From Diploscapter coronatus (lineage: Eukaryota; Nematoda; Chromadorea; Rhabditida; Rhabditidae): a DNA stretch of 64,000 nucleotides. The first letter of the stretch is position 1. The number at the start of each line of letters is the position of its first letter. A model generated the notes under the pieces. The model ran no database searches. It saw only the letters and a program-made list of their open reading frames with translations, and was not told the DNA's origin. The translations under genes were made by a program, and so were the position numbers. The stretch covers positions 32,503,249 through 32,567,248 of the forward strand of contig OZ038423.1 of the NCBI GenBank assembly GCA_964036155.1. Reading direction: 5' to 3'. Shown here one piece after another: positions 1-16,227 of the stretch.

Positions 1-1814
1 CACTATTCTTTGAAAATAGCGAGGGGAGTAAGAAATAGTAAAGGAAAACGAGAGGCAAAGATAGTTCTCTTTTTCCTGTCCACAGTTAGGGTAAATGCAG
101 AATGTTCCCAAAGGGTGGGGCTTGTAAGGCCGTGTACTGCTCTTTGCAACGAACAATGCGAAAGAAAATTCAGTTTTTTTTTTTTAATTTCTCGAAAACT
201 AGACTCGTACCCGAAGCAAATTTGGTATTTTGAATTATTTTTGTCAAATTTTGAAATCTTGAAATCCTGTGCGACTTTCTGAAATTCGAATTTGATACTA
301 ACACATTGAGCTATCTGTAAAATTCGTGAAGTAATCTTACTTTGATTTATTTTTCTCCGAACTCATCTACTTGAAAAACGACGCGTGTTATAATTGACAA
401 GTGATGAACTCTATTTTTTATTTTTCAGTGCCAAAATTCCGATTCGTTGACTGAATCGGTAAATCTGAATCTCGCCCTTCGTATTCAAAGTGGGCAAAAG
501 CGCACCGCTTTACGTTTTCACTCATCTTCGTTGCTTTCCAGTATTGTATTTTTGCGCGAGCATATCATTTTATTGTTTTTCGTGGAAACTAATTTATTTC
601 AAAAAATTAAAACCTTGGAAATTTTTAGACAGATAATGTTGTTTGCATGCTTAGTTTTGTTGTGGAAATTGATATGTAGTGATAGCTTATCATATTCGCT
701 TTTTGAAATGTCTCCAGGTTGGGAAATAGTTAGGAAATTGAAGAGGCTTTAGAGAATCATAGCATGTTGTTTATTGGGGATGACTTTGCTGCTGTCTGCA
801 GAACTGCAGAAGCCCCTCACTGCATGTGCGCATATATTTGCACGTCAATAAGTTGCGTATCTCTGTTTGGGAAATAGAAGAGTCAAGAGAAGCAGAAAAC
901 GGAATAATAGAACCCGAAACAAGCCATATTCGCATTGCTTTTCAGCACTGTTAATCTTCTTTAGCAGTGAAAATTCCTATCACACTCCATTTTAGCTATA
1001 CTTGTGGATTTTATAGAACTACTTTTATTCTTCAACGAATTTTATAAGTACTGAAAATGTGTTCCACCGTAAATTCACCAACGGCAACGACAAGCGGACA
1101 TAGCTTCGCACATCTTCGGAGTACTTCAAGTCAGTTGTTTTCGATTTCTAGATTGTACTCAAATTACTCGAGAAATGTAATTCGTAGATGAGATTTCTGC
1201 ACTTCAATAGGAAATATAAAGTAGCCTGAGAACTGAGTTTGAATCACTTTTCATGTGTACTCAAGCATTTATTAGAATCTTGAAATTTACTTTTTTTTTA
1301 TTTACCTAATATTTTCTGAACCTAATAATTATCTGGTGGTGAGACATAGAGAGGTATTTGATCTTGCTGAGAAAAAACTAAGGCCATTGGCATGCAGCAT
1401 CAGTCTCCCTCTCACCTCTTTTCTCTTTCCATTTCTTTGTCCACTCCCCATTCACCGCACTATTTCTCCATGTGACCACCACCAACAACCCACAAGTATC
1501 GAACCTTTGAATTGCATTTATTTGCTAGAATTTGTAAAACTTATAGATCTATCGCTGTCAAGATCATCTCGAGGTGGCTCTTCGAGGGCGGATTTTGTGG
1601 GCGTTGAACCGAGAAACTATCCAGGGTACTCGCCGACTAAAGGTTCGTAAATCTGAAATTCATGACATGTAAAGTCGCAAATACTTTGAATTGATCTAAG
1701 ACTAAACTAATTTCTGAGCATTCAAGCAGAAAATTATTGGATTTATGGCTAGCGATGAGTAAAACTTTCTCTAATTTCTGTTTCCGGATTTGAGGATTAT
1801 TTATTGGAGGAGAG
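1..1814. other. Upstream region of the PI3-kinase gene
   Basis: AT-rich DNA with no exon I can support. Short open frames here lack nematode-like splice sites and recognisable content. The first 140 bases hold a dispersed repeat copy. The rest presumably contains 5' regulatory sequence, and possibly a missed short first exon of the PI3-kinase gene, but I see no specific site. Confidence 0.5.
10..142 (+). repeat. Dispersed repeat R1, copy A
   Basis: This stretch matches 11044-11152 in the same orientation: an AATAGCGAGG start, an AAAACGAGAG block, a pyrimidine-rich centre, then GTTCCCAAA and GGCTTGTAAGGCC at the end. A fold-back element at 20046-20155 ends in a related GGCTTGTTAGGTCGTG. The three copies suggest a short interspersed, probably non-autonomous, element. 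Identity is seen by eye and not computed. Confidence 0.6.
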
Positions 1815-6210
<4,396 letters not shown>

Positions 6211-7088
6211 TCGTATTACAATATCTTTACTGTCGTTTTATCAATCGCTGACTTTATCATATCACTTCATACATATCCAACTTTTAACATTTGAGCTTTG
6301 ACATTTCATATAGTCATTTTGAATATCGCATATTTAGTGCATATTACGGGATTTTACACCAAAATTACTGAATTTGATTTTTCTTCTTAGCTAATGAAAA
6401 GCAAGATACATGTCTCCGGTTAGTTGAACTTGTCCATGAAAACGGTTTTGATAGAAGAATAAACATAACTTATGACATTATTTGAGAAGAGGTATTTACA
6501 AGATTATTCGAGAAAAAACGTTGAAATAGCATGAACCAGACTAGAGATCGTCTAACTTTCAGCGTCATTAGTTATTTGTTTATTTTGAGTTTTAGGCTAT
6601 CTTTGTTCGCCTATTTGACTGTTTATTGTTGTCGGTCCGTCAATTATTGTGCTAGTGATGTTTTATGCCCTTTCCCATATGATGTGACTATTTTGTTCCC
6701 TCTTCGAAGTGATCAGTATTGATTCATGATAAGCAATTATCAAACGAAGTACAAGTTTCAATTTTGGGGGTCTTTTAAAATTGACAAATTCAAGAATTTT
6801 TCCCATTGATTCGTAATTTATTTTGACACTTTTTTCTACAAAAATTGACCATCCCTCGACGTGATTTATGCTGTTACTGATCGTGACACGAAAAACGCAA
6901 TTCTAAACTGGTTTTGTTTCGGAGAGGTTCTTTTCGGCTGTCGCAGTTTTCAGTCTGCAATTTTTCCGAGACTTCTATCGCCTTCTGTTATCTGTCCATT
7001 TAGCAGCCTGTATCTATGACTACAACGTGCTTCGAAGCCCTTATTTCAGAGATTTTTCGTTAACCTTTAGTTTATCCGCTTTAGAAAA
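6211..7088. other. Intergenic region between PI3-kinase and acyltransferase genes
   Basis: Probably the 3' UTR of the PI3-kinase gene followed by the promoter of the next gene. An AATAAA-like signal lies near 6460 (AGAATAAACATAAC). Nothing else is supported. Confidence 0.5.
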
Positions 7089-8201
7089 ATGGCTATACTT
7101 CATGAGATAACGGACGAAAACGAATTGAAAAAGTACCTGGAGAAATTTCGAACCGAGCCGAAGTATCGACCGTTTTTTCATTCGTTGAAGTTTCGACTTG
7201 ACGGATTATTTCCCAAACAGCCATTCCAGTTATTCGTGCAGAATGAGTACATGACAAACTACTTCTACGGGCTAACGACGTGTAAATACGAAACTAGGGA
7301 TACGTAAGGAAAATTTCATTCTTTCTGGAATCCTTGAAATTCAGAAGACCAGCTTCAGTGATCGTGGAGCATGAAGGGCCATTTGATGATACGGAGTTTC
7401 TCAAAGGAATGGAGGCTCTCTTGAAGAAGAGCAGTCAGAAGCTTGGATGGGTCATCGGAAATTACCATTCATGTTTGCTGGTATGATTTCGAGAAATGAC
7501 AATTTTCCATGATTGAACAGGCAGAACGATACATTGAAAACTCGATGCCGAGAATCTACACGAAAGCGTATCTCTGCAAGAGGTATTACATGGATGAAGA
7601 ACAAATGAGAGACTTGATGAACTGGAAATGCCCTGCTCTTCAAAATGGATATGAATTGGGTATTTTATAAAACTATTCCCACATCTAATCTCAATTTTTG
7701 TAGGAAGTATTGATTTTGAAGAAGATCTTGAATATGTTGCCGAAAGTTGGAAACACGCCCGACCAGATCATTATCAAATGATCAAGTGAGTGTTTGATTT
7801 CTATCCTTTGAAAATCAAAAAGTACAGGGCGAAGTTGGAAAAACTACCAACGTCCTGTATTCGATACAAAGGAGAAATTGTTGCTCATGAGTGGATAGAT
7901 CATCACGGCGAAATTCGGAATCAATTCACACACCCTGATCATAGACAGAAAGGCCTTGGCACAATCACTGAATTAGATTTAATGCAGAAAAGCATCAAGT
8001 ATTTGAAGATCATAATTCTTGTCCAATTTGATCTTCAGAGCTGGTCTGCTGCCTTTCAAATCTGTAGAGCGGGCGCATGACGTTATTTGTATGCGAACTG
8101 AGAAATGCCCATATTGGACGGTCGAAAAGGTAGACTTCGAAGCTGTTAGCTTGTTTATAAGGACGAAGTTTAGGACTTCGATGACTCGAACATCGTCATA
8201 A
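7089..8201 (+). CDS. GNAT-fold acyltransferase, glycine N-acyltransferase-like
   Basis: About 300 residues over six exons with short introns (junctions near 7305, 7344, 7482, 7522, 7657 and 7786, with the last intron near 8000-8038). The C-terminal half has a GNAT-like acetyl-CoA-binding layout: RYKGEIVAHEWID as a beta hairpin, then FTHPDHRQKGLGTITELD, the R/Q-x-x-G-x-G/A pyrophosphate loop and following helix. After that comes GLLPFKSVERAHDVI. The N-terminal half (HEITDENELKKYLEKF, then YTKAYLCKRYYMDEEQM) matches the nematode-expanded GLYAT-like family by pattern. The expected reaction is transfer of an acyl group from acyl-CoA to glycine or another amine; the substrate is unknown. No signal peptide or membrane segment is seen. 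I trust the family more than the substrate. Confidence 0.72.
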
Positions 8202-10628
8202 CTCATATATCGATATTTGACCGAATATGATAACATCATGATGATTATTAAAAAGATAAATTAGGCTGACTAGAAATAAACTATTGATGAAATAAAATCA
8301 AAATGACGCAGAACTATTATTGTTGTTGAATAACAAATTGCAAGTAAACAAACAGTCGTCCTCCCCTCCTCTCACAACTTACTCCACGTCACTTTTCTCG
8401 TTCCTTTCACTCATCACGCGTCCGATTTTTCGTCTTTTGGTTTCTCATTCCTCTTCCATTTTTGCAAAGAGATGTGTCTGCAGGTTCTGCTTATCAAATC
8501 AAATGCTTCTGATAAAATATCCCTGCGGGTATAGGAATTGTTCTGATTTCCTATCGTCTCTCGTTTCCGAGTGATCCTTTCCTCTGACACACAACGTGAC
8601 GACCCCGTCAGTTGCCAATCGCCCATATCACCAATTGCTTCACGCAACTTTTTTCTTACGAATTCTTCCCGAATCATAAAAATCTCAACTTTATCATCAA
8701 TCTTGTCTTATGTCAGAATGCAGTTTGCTCCTAGCTTACTTCCAACATTCAGGCATAAATTAGATCTGGATCGAGAACATTCTAACTAAACATCAACATG
8801 AAGTCATTTTTCTAAAATTTACTATAGTCGTGGCTCAAGTGGAATTTTATCATTTCAAACCCCATAGGTTTCAGTTTCATCTAAATTACTTCCTTCACAT
8901 AAATTTTGGCTATCATTTTATGCAATGAAGTTCGGGCAATCGAATGAATAATTCCCCTCCACAATCCTTTCTCGTGAATCATTTTCAATCGCTCGATCGA
9001 TTTTTGCGTGGATTTGCAGTTCAGGCAGACAGTTTTCAAACAGTTCCTCGCCAGTAGTCGATCATGCTTTTGCTTTCGTGTTATTTGTTTTAGAGAGTTT
9101 TCTCGCAAAAGAAACGCAAAACTCGGTGCTCTTCATGGGGTGGATTTTGAGGAATGATGAGAAAAGGCTCAAATGACTGCAGAAAGTTGCAGGAATCGGA
9201 AATCTGCCTGAATCCCTGCAGCTGACGAGAATTTTCAAACTTTCACTTTGCGATGGGCAAATGATTAGAAGAACGCTCCTCCTTTTCTCTCTAGATATTT
9301 TCGGTCAGTTTTCTAAATTTCTCTTCTATCATTCCTTTTGTAAATTTCGCCAATCTCCTCTATAAAAGTCGGCGACATTTACACGGGGTTAAATTACTTC
9401 AAGAACACTTCCTCACCCAGACCTTCCAATTTTCCAAATTTAGCTATTTTCTCATTCTTGTTCGACCGATCAATCATTCAATTGTGTGAACATTTTTCTC
9501 GCAATTCTCTTCTCGCTTTCATTGAATTTTTATTGGGTTTTTCCAGTCATTTTATGATTTTATCGGCGTCAGCATAATTTCCTTTCTTTATCAAATTACC
9601 CTTCGAGTTTAGTTAGGGCTCAAATGTTGCAGTCTAGAGTCATTCTGAATTTTCTGGACCCTTGCCAATCTATCTCTACTTCATTTCATTTCTCATAAAG
9701 AAGTGTGCCATGCGAGTTCGATCAGTGCGCCTTATCATCTATCTCTGTTTGCGTGTGATCTGAGAGGTCGGAGAGGAGGAAAACCCTTCGGATGGGGCAC
9801 AAGGCGCCTTCCTTCACTCGTGATTTCCCATTCCCCCGACTTGCCAGACCCTATCACACTCTGAACTGGGTTATGAACATATGAGCCGGCCTCATGAAAT
9901 AATCTGTGTTGTGGTCGAATTTTTCTGACCTGTGATAACAGACCCCTGAGTTTAGTTTCAATCTTGGTAAATATTAGCCATTTTCTCAAAGCCCTAAAGA
10001 ACGTGATCGGAAATTCCGGTAAACTTTAGAATAGGTTCCTAAAATTACTTTGTGTCTAAGTTGTTGTCGATTTTTTAGGATTATTATTTTATTTATCGTC
10101 GTCATAGTTTATAAGAGTCGTGTCACTAGAAGAAGAATGCTCAAAATTTGATAGAATTTATTTGCAAATTGTGACGAAGAAAAGTCGGACAAACAAAAGT
10201 AGCCACTTTTTGTACACCAGCATTCTTGCACCCATTCCCTCAAGCAAATAGTACTGTTTGTTTGTAACCCCTCTCTAATGTCATCCTGATGGTCTTTGCA
10301 CTTCACTTATTCCATTCTTCTACATTGCTCCGCTAACTTTTGCTAGAGGCTTCTCCCCTCTCCCCTCCCGCCCTTCTCTTGTTGTTCACTCGTCGTTTAG
10401 TTTGCCATTCGTCTGCAAAGCGCGTTGAATGTATGATGCAATTTTACTAAATTCATTTTTATTCGGTTTTGTCTCAAAAACTTGCTAAAGTTTTAGGATT
10501 CATTAATCTCGAGGATATCAATGAAAATTTACGTGATTTTTTCCGTCGTTTCGCGGAATTGTGTAAATCGTTGATTTTCACCGGATTAATTAGACTTTTC
10601 CAGCAATCGTCATAGTCTTCGCCGCGAA
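8202..10628. other. Intergenic region before the adenylate kinase gene
   Basis: About 2.4 kb without a convincing exon. It has polyadenylation-like AATAAA motifs near 8274 and 8290, a TATA-like site at 9361 and several CT-rich stretches. The open frames here (for example 8881-9108 and 9735-9989 on the minus strand) lack recognisable domains and splice context. Confidence 0.5.
9361..9368 (+). promoter_or_regulatory. TATA-box-like sequence
   Basis: TATAAAAG followed by a GC-richer start-like stretch (TCGGCGACATTTACACGGGG) stands out in AT-rich surroundings. It lies 1.27 kb upstream of the adenylate kinase ATG, so it could mark an outron start for that gene or an unrecognised transcript. The evidence is motif only. 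Confidence 0.25.
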
Positions 10629-12137
10629 ATGTACCGAGTGTTGTTGACGGGACCGGCAGGCTCGGGCAAGAACACGATCTGCAAGCTGATCGTCAAGGAG
10701 TGCGATCAGTTCGGGTGCTTCAGTGCCGGCGACATCATTCGCGACCATATTCAGAAGGGGACAGGTTAGAAACGTGCAAAAACTTCTTAAATACCCCATT
10801 CCAAATTTTGTTACAACATGAAAACTGGAGGGGAATAACTCTTTCTGGAATTTCTGAAATAATAATTTGGAGCCTTCTAGAATTCGGCCAGCGCGCTCAA
10901 TCGTTCCTGAACAAGGGTGAACACGTTCCGGATAGCATGATCAACGGACTGCTCATCAACGAGCTCAAAAAGGCGCCCTCAAAACTCATCCTCAACGGTA
11001 CGTTAAAACATTTCTAAAATTGAAAATCACAGCCTCATCCTTTTGAAAAATAGCGAGGCAAAACGAGAGACAGGCAGTTGTTTTTCTCTGCCATAGTTAA
11101 GATAATGCAAGACGTTCCCAAAAGGATCAGGCTTGTAAGGCCATGAATCCAAACTTCATTATTATCGTCCCTTTTCTTTCTTCTAGCTTGATTCGAATGC
11201 ATTTTGAAACTGTCGTACGTGTTCTTCTCCGCTTTATGAGAGTAAAGTGATAGTGAAACTTAACGAAAGGGTTCAGTTTTCATTCTGCAAAGCGAATGCA
11301 GAAGTGGTGAGACAGTGAAACTTATCTGTTGACTTTCGTTCTATGGGAAAGGCAAAGGGATATTCACGTGGTGATCGGGAAAATGATGAGGAATGAAAAT
11401 TTGAAAAGACTTATTTTTTATTATTGCCTATCTATAACCTAGGAAATTTGCAGGCTATCCTCGCAATTTGAACCAAGTCAAGCAGGTCGAGGAGTTTTGT
11501 CCGCTGAATTTGGTCGTTGCTTTGAAGGTTCGGAAAGTGTTTCTAGAAAAAAATGAAAAATCGAAAATTTCAGTTGGATACAAAAATCCTGATGGATCGA
11601 CTCTCGAAGCAGCTGGTTCATCCCGCGTCCGGACGAGCCTACAACCTGAATTTCAACCCGCCTAAAGTCGAGGTATTCTTGAAATTTGTTTGAAAAGGGA
11701 TAAAAAATTTCAATTTTCAAGGGCAAAGACGATATCACCGGCGAACCTCTGTTCCCGCGACTCGACGATCAAATGGAAATCGCGAGGCGAAGGATCGAGA
11801 TCTACGACAAGACCGAGACCAAAGTCGTCGATTACTACAGGTCGGCAAATTCGAATTTGAAAATTGAGATGTTCTTGAAAAGATTTGCAAAAGTAATGTT
11901 GTCATTTTCAAGAACAAGTGATTTTACAATTATTAAAAACTTATTTTCAAAAATTATCACTTGTCAGAAAAAAGCTTTAAAATTCTCAAAAAAATAATAT
12001 CATTTTTAAATTCGGAAAGTCGGATTTGCAGGAAACAAGGCATTCTGATTTCGATATCCGGCGACCGTCCGCACGAGGCCGTCGCCGTCGTCGTCGACCA
12101 CATCCAGCAGGCCATGAAAAAGCGAGCATACGGCTAA
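10629..12137 (+). CDS. Adenylate kinase, AK3 / GTP:AMP phosphotransferase type
   Basis: Transfers a phosphate between GTP (or ATP) and AMP, probably in the mitochondrial matrix. The P-loop [12 protein letters not shown] is at residues 5-16. It is followed by [11 protein letters not shown] (NMP-binding), [12 protein letters not shown] (AMP-binding arginine) and the long LID segment [16 protein letters not shown] with [11 protein letters not shown], which is the AK3-type LID. The C-terminal part is [19 protein letters not shown]. Length is about 225 residues in roughly six exons. There is no obvious N-terminal targeting extension, as in vertebrate AK3, whose import signal lies in the mature N-terminus. 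The ATG lies 26 bases after a TTTTCCAG acceptor, consistent with trans-splicing. I recall an AK3-like gene near ptc-1 on C. elegans chromosome II, which would fit this neighbourhood, but I cannot check it. Confidence 0.88.
11044..11152 (+). repeat. Dispersed repeat R1, copy B (intron of adenylate kinase)
   Basis: Lies inside the large third intron of the adenylate kinase gene. It shares AAAATAGCGAGG, AAACGAGAGA, GTTCCCAAA and GGCTTGTAAGGCC with 10-142 in the same order and orientation, but is about 20 bases shorter. Confidence 0.6.
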
Positions 12138-12241
12138 ATTCAAACTAAAAATCAAAATATTCGGTTTTTGGAATCGTCAAAAATGTCCATTACGTGTTCA
12201 TAGCCAAGAACAAATCGAGGTGTTAGATTTGAATCAGATCT

Positions 12242-12409
12242 CTTTAAGGGCACGCGCTCAGACTTTGTTCGCTTAGCGCGAGCATTGAGAAATAGCATTG
12301 CTCGTGAAGAGCAGAGTGCGCAGGTGCTTCCCGGGCTCTCTTCACGAACAACGCTATTTCGTCATGTTCGCTCTATAGCACGAACAAAGTCCGAGCGCGT
12401 GCCTTAAAG
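12242..12409. repeat. Fold-back (inverted repeat) element, about 168 bp
   Basis: The arms are about 75-80 bases each with a short GC-rich loop. CTTTAAGGGCACGCGCTC on the left pairs with GAGCGCGTGCCTTAAAG on the right. Further in, GACTTTGTTCG and GAAATAGC pair with CGAACAAAGTC and GCTATTTC. It is more GC-rich than its surroundings. It looks like a MITE-type element and shows no clear target-site duplication. Confidence 0.7.
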
Positions 12410-13370
12410 CTGAGTTTTCCTCTTACTGTAACTTGGATATTCTAATTTCTTGCGTAAACCCCTAGATTTTGTTATAAAAATCGTTAATTTATTAGTCGTA
12501 TTCGGAAGAGTCTGACTCAAATTTGCCCTAGGTTTAAACGCCGATGACATAAATCGCTGCAAAATGCCGCTCTCTGCTGCTGCAAATAGACGCTGTCGTG
12601 CTTTCCCGCGGACTCTCGTCTCTCTCCTCTCTTAATCTTCGACTTAACAAAATAAACGATAGTTTTAGCGCCACTAAAAAGTGATCATCTTCTAAATTTA
12701 TTCTTCCAACAGAAATGGGTGAAATTATTTTTGTTGAAAATTTGAAGCCGAAAATTTCATTCACCCTATTTTTCTTCAGATAAACCATTTTCGTCCAAAT
12801 TTTGCTCTGTAAATTTTAACCTGAGTGTATCTCGATATGGGTATTTTTCTGTTTTATTTTCATTTTTCTTGTTATCTCTAAATTTTCAGAGATTTAGTCA
12901 GCAGAATGTTGATGATTCTCTCAAAGAGAAACATGTTTTCATTGTAATCGAGTTTTTAGTTTTATTAAAAATTTATTATTTTCCATTTACAAACAAAACA
13001 TTTAAAACGCCGAAGACCGCGTCGGATTCAACAAGTAGAGCAAAACTGAAAGAATCAACCCTTTTAGTTAAAAAATTGGACAATAGCCATCCTAGAATTG
13101 TAACACATTAACGAAGAGGTCTTTTGTCAAAATCTAAAAATCATCCACTGATTGCAAAAATTGCCATTTTTAATGCGTGGGGATGGAAAAAATGTATTTT
13201 ACAAAGAGTGAATTCAGAAAAATTTTACAAAAGACCAAACATATATCTGAAAGATGCACCCGCTTAGCGTATTGCAAGAATATCACAAGAACTCTGAGAT
13301 TTTGGAGTAAGTGGTGTCAGGTATAACCATGATTGGTTTGGGAGGAAAAACATTAACAAGGACTAGTAAG

Positions 13371-13412
13371 TCTAGCGCTAGCAAAATTGCGCTAGATCGC
13401 TAAATATTAGCG
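13371..13412. repeat. Pair of adjacent short palindromes
   Basis: TCTAGCGC pairs with GCGCTAGA across 13371-13396, and CGCTAAATATTAGCG at 13398-13412 is a perfect palindrome about its central base. Together they form a two-hairpin motif downstream of the DNAJB11 gene. The function is unknown. Confidence 0.4.
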
Positions 13413-13633
13413 GCTTAGCGCATTTTATACCAGTGCAAGATTTGCTAGTGATCATCGTCAATAATAAATCACGATAAATTGGAAAAGACTAAAGTTTCTT
13501 TAGGCCTTTTGTAACCCACACCCACGCCCACTTGTAATTCTCATCTTATTTTAGGAGTTTTGGAGAAAATAAAAGGATGTGGATTACAAGCAGGTTTGGG
13601 TATGAAAAAGGACCATTTATTTGCACTTTTCAC

Positions 13634-15660
13634 TCAATACCCTTGAAGTCCGTTATAGTTGAGCGGTTTGACCTCGTCTTGCTTGAGAATGTCCTTTATG
13701 AGCTGCTTCTGTTCCTCTGTCAGAGCCGCTTTCGGGAAAGCAACGTCGAAGGTGATGTACAGCACGCCTTTTTGGTTGTTGTCGGTTAAGGAGGGCATTC
13801 CTAAATTTTATTTTTTATTTACCACCAAAAATCATAGCTTTTCAACACACATCGAATAACATTTTCATAAAGCTTGTGAAATTTTTAAAAGAATGCAGCT
13901 TTTGAGGTTTCAAAAATCACCCCACCTTCATCCTTCTTCCTGATCCTTGCACCGGGCCAAGTGACGCCCTCCCTGACGACCTTGACCTTGTGCCCGTCCA
14001 GGTGGTCGATCTCCATCTCGAATCCGTTCAGCGCGTCCTGCAGCGAAATCGTCACATTCGTGTACAAATCGTCGCCTTTTCGTTCGAATCTGGAAATTCA
14101 GTTTCAGTTTTTTTTGCTAATTATGTCCTTTCTGCTTCAACTTAGAAAATGAGAAATATAAGCTTGAAAGGCTATCAAACTTTTCAGCATGTATTATTTA
14201 ATTTTTTTTTTTCGAAATGTAAATTTTTCTACCTCTTGTGTTTCTTTATCCTGGTCCTGAATTTCAAATCGCCTGGTTCTCCTTCGATGTGCGGCTCTCC
14301 CTCACCAGAAAACACTTGTTCATGCCCGTCGTTTGCACCGACTTCTACTTCAACCTAAAACTTCCTCCGTAAAATTTGATTTTTTGTTAATTTCAAACCT
14401 CCAGAGCCTTGTTTTCTTGAACGAGCTTCACATTAGGACATTCGTCGCACACTTTCACCTGGAAATGATGAGATTTTGACTTTTTTCTTTTGAAAAAATC
14501 AAATACTTCTGATTAGGATCGATTGGAAGGAATGATAGAATGTACATCAAAAGATAAATTTCTCCTTTCGATAGGAATTTGCGACAAACTTTACCTGGTA
14601 CATTTGAAACCGTCCCATACCCATCTGTTCTGTGCGCATTTCGTGCCTGCAGTTGCACTGCCTGGTCCCCGAAGTCGGTTTGTAAGCGGCCTTCTTCCTC
14701 TTGACCTCCACGAAATGGCCGTTGTAGACCTCTTCCAGGGTGACGAACAGCTCTATCACCACGTCGGCTCCCTGCAAATGCAACATTCATGTTTTCTTGG
14801 ACATTTGCAAGATTCACCTTTTCTCGAAGAAACTTGAAAAATACTCATGTTTTTCGGCGCACTGATGTTTTCATCCTTATATTTTTCTGTGATTTTCCTT
14901 CAGAAAGAGTGAAAATTGGTGTTTTTTTTGCAATTAGGAAAAACGACGGTTCAAAAAGTTCTAGGCAAATTTGTATTGTTGAAGAGAAAAAACTCGCCTT
15001 GGGAGTTTCCTCGTCTCGATCTCCATGTCCGCCTCCGAAAAAGTCGCCGAAGAACGAGGCGAACGGATCGTGCCCCCCGTGGCCTCCGCCCATCTTGTTC
15101 ACTCCTTCCTCGCCGTGCCGGTCATAGGTAGCGCGTTTTTCCTTGTCCGAGAGAACCTGAAACATCTCGTTTGTGATAGGTTCGTACAGTTCAAACTGTA
15201 CATGAAAAGGTAGCGAGTGTCTTTTTTTCCTAACAGAACTATTTCATCTTCAAACACCGCTAACTTTGGCAACTGAGAGGTGGCGATATTACGAGAGGAC
15301 GTGGAGCCTATCTTTCCCCGAACTATTTCACCTTGTTTTCACCCTACTCTCTATCTCTAACTATAGGTAAAATCGTCTCATCATTTCAAAATTGGCTGAA
15401 CATTTCAGAAATTAGAAAATTTGAAATTCAAATTCCCCAACCTCATATGCGGCTCCCAGATCCTGGAACTTCTCATGCGCCAGTTCATCGTCAGGGTGCT
15501 TGTCCGGATGCAGGTCCTTGGCGATTTTCCGATAGGCCTTCTTGATCTGATTGATATTCGCATCTTTCGGCACTCCGAGGATCTTGTAAAAGTCCCTCCC
15601 GCATTCCACCAGCAGAGGCAACAGAAGATAGAATAAGGGCAAGATAATCCCAAAGTTCAT
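13634..15660 (-). CDS. dnj-20: ER-lumenal DnaJ/Hsp40 co-chaperone (DNAJB11/ERdj3 type)
   Basis: J-domain partner of the ER Hsp70 BiP that delivers unfolded secretory clients. The start at 15660 lies one base after an AAATTCAG acceptor, so the methionine nine codons further upstream is intronic. A signal peptide ([19 protein letters not shown]) leads straight into the J domain ([10 protein letters not shown]), with the essential HPD in [15 protein letters not shown]-rich segment follows ([20 protein letters not shown]). Then come client-binding beta domains with the cysteine-containing insert typical of the family ([24 protein letters not shown]). The C-terminus YNGLQGY matches the family's conserved end; there is no KDEL motif, as usual for ERdj3. 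About 360 residues in about seven exons. It is divergent from glucosidase II beta, another ER folding factor, 567 bp away. Confidence 0.93.
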
Positions 15661-16227
15661 CCTGAATTTTGAACACATTCAACACTTCAAAATCTGTTAA
15701 AATTGTGAAAAAATAGCGATATTTTGCAAGGCGACAATTTCAAAAATGGGCGAGAAAAACGGAGATGAATGAACCCGAAGAAATTTTGAAGAGTTGAGTC
15801 GAATAAGATTTTTGAAAATTTTAGAAAAAACGTTCTAGAACAGTTCCAGAAGTCAAAGATCCAGAAATAGGGGAATAATTTGAAAGTGCCTGGAGCAACG
15901 TCAGCATAAGTGCACGCATTTCTCGCCCTTTTATGCTTCGCCCCTATTTCATTCCAATTTGTCCACACTTGCCGTATCGATTCCACATCGCGCTTTGACA
16001 CGATGAATTTTTGAATGTTTTCGACATTCTTATTACTTTTTTTCTTGAATTTCTTGATTTTGCGGCTATTTTCGGGCATTCATCGAGTTTAGAACTTTGA
16101 ATCTTTTTGCAAGAAGAGAAGCAAGAAAATCACTCTGACTTTCACAAAATCTCTTTGAAATTTCATTTCTTTCAAGTAGTCTATGTTTTCGCGAAATTCT
16201 CGATTAGTCTAATCTTATACTTCCAGA
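15661..16227. promoter_or_regulatory. Shared divergent promoter region, dnj-20 / glucosidase II beta
   Basis: A 567-bp region separates two divergently transcribed ER folding genes. CAACGTCA at 15896-15903 reads TGACGTTG on the other strand, close to the XBP1/ATF6-type UPRE core TGACGTG. A CCAAT followed nine to ten bases later by CCACA occurs near 15955, a poor ERSE match. Co-regulation by the unfolded protein response is inferred from gene content, with these weak motifs as support only. Confidence 0.4.

Larger units (their letters stand above)
12138..13633. other. Region between converging adenylate kinase and DNAJB11 genes
   Basis: The two genes converge here. It contains a long fold-back at 12242-12409, short palindromes near 13371-13412 and AT-rich sequence. 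I see no exon. It presumably holds both 3' UTRs. Confidence 0.5.

Noticed and set aside
8881..9989. Minus-strand frames upstream of adenylate kinase
   Set aside because: No domain, no splice context, and biased composition expected by chance.
15661..15687. Upstream methionine (MCSKFR) as the DNAJB11 start
   Set aside because: An AAATTCAG acceptor lies one base before the ATG at 15660, and starting there gives a clean signal peptide.
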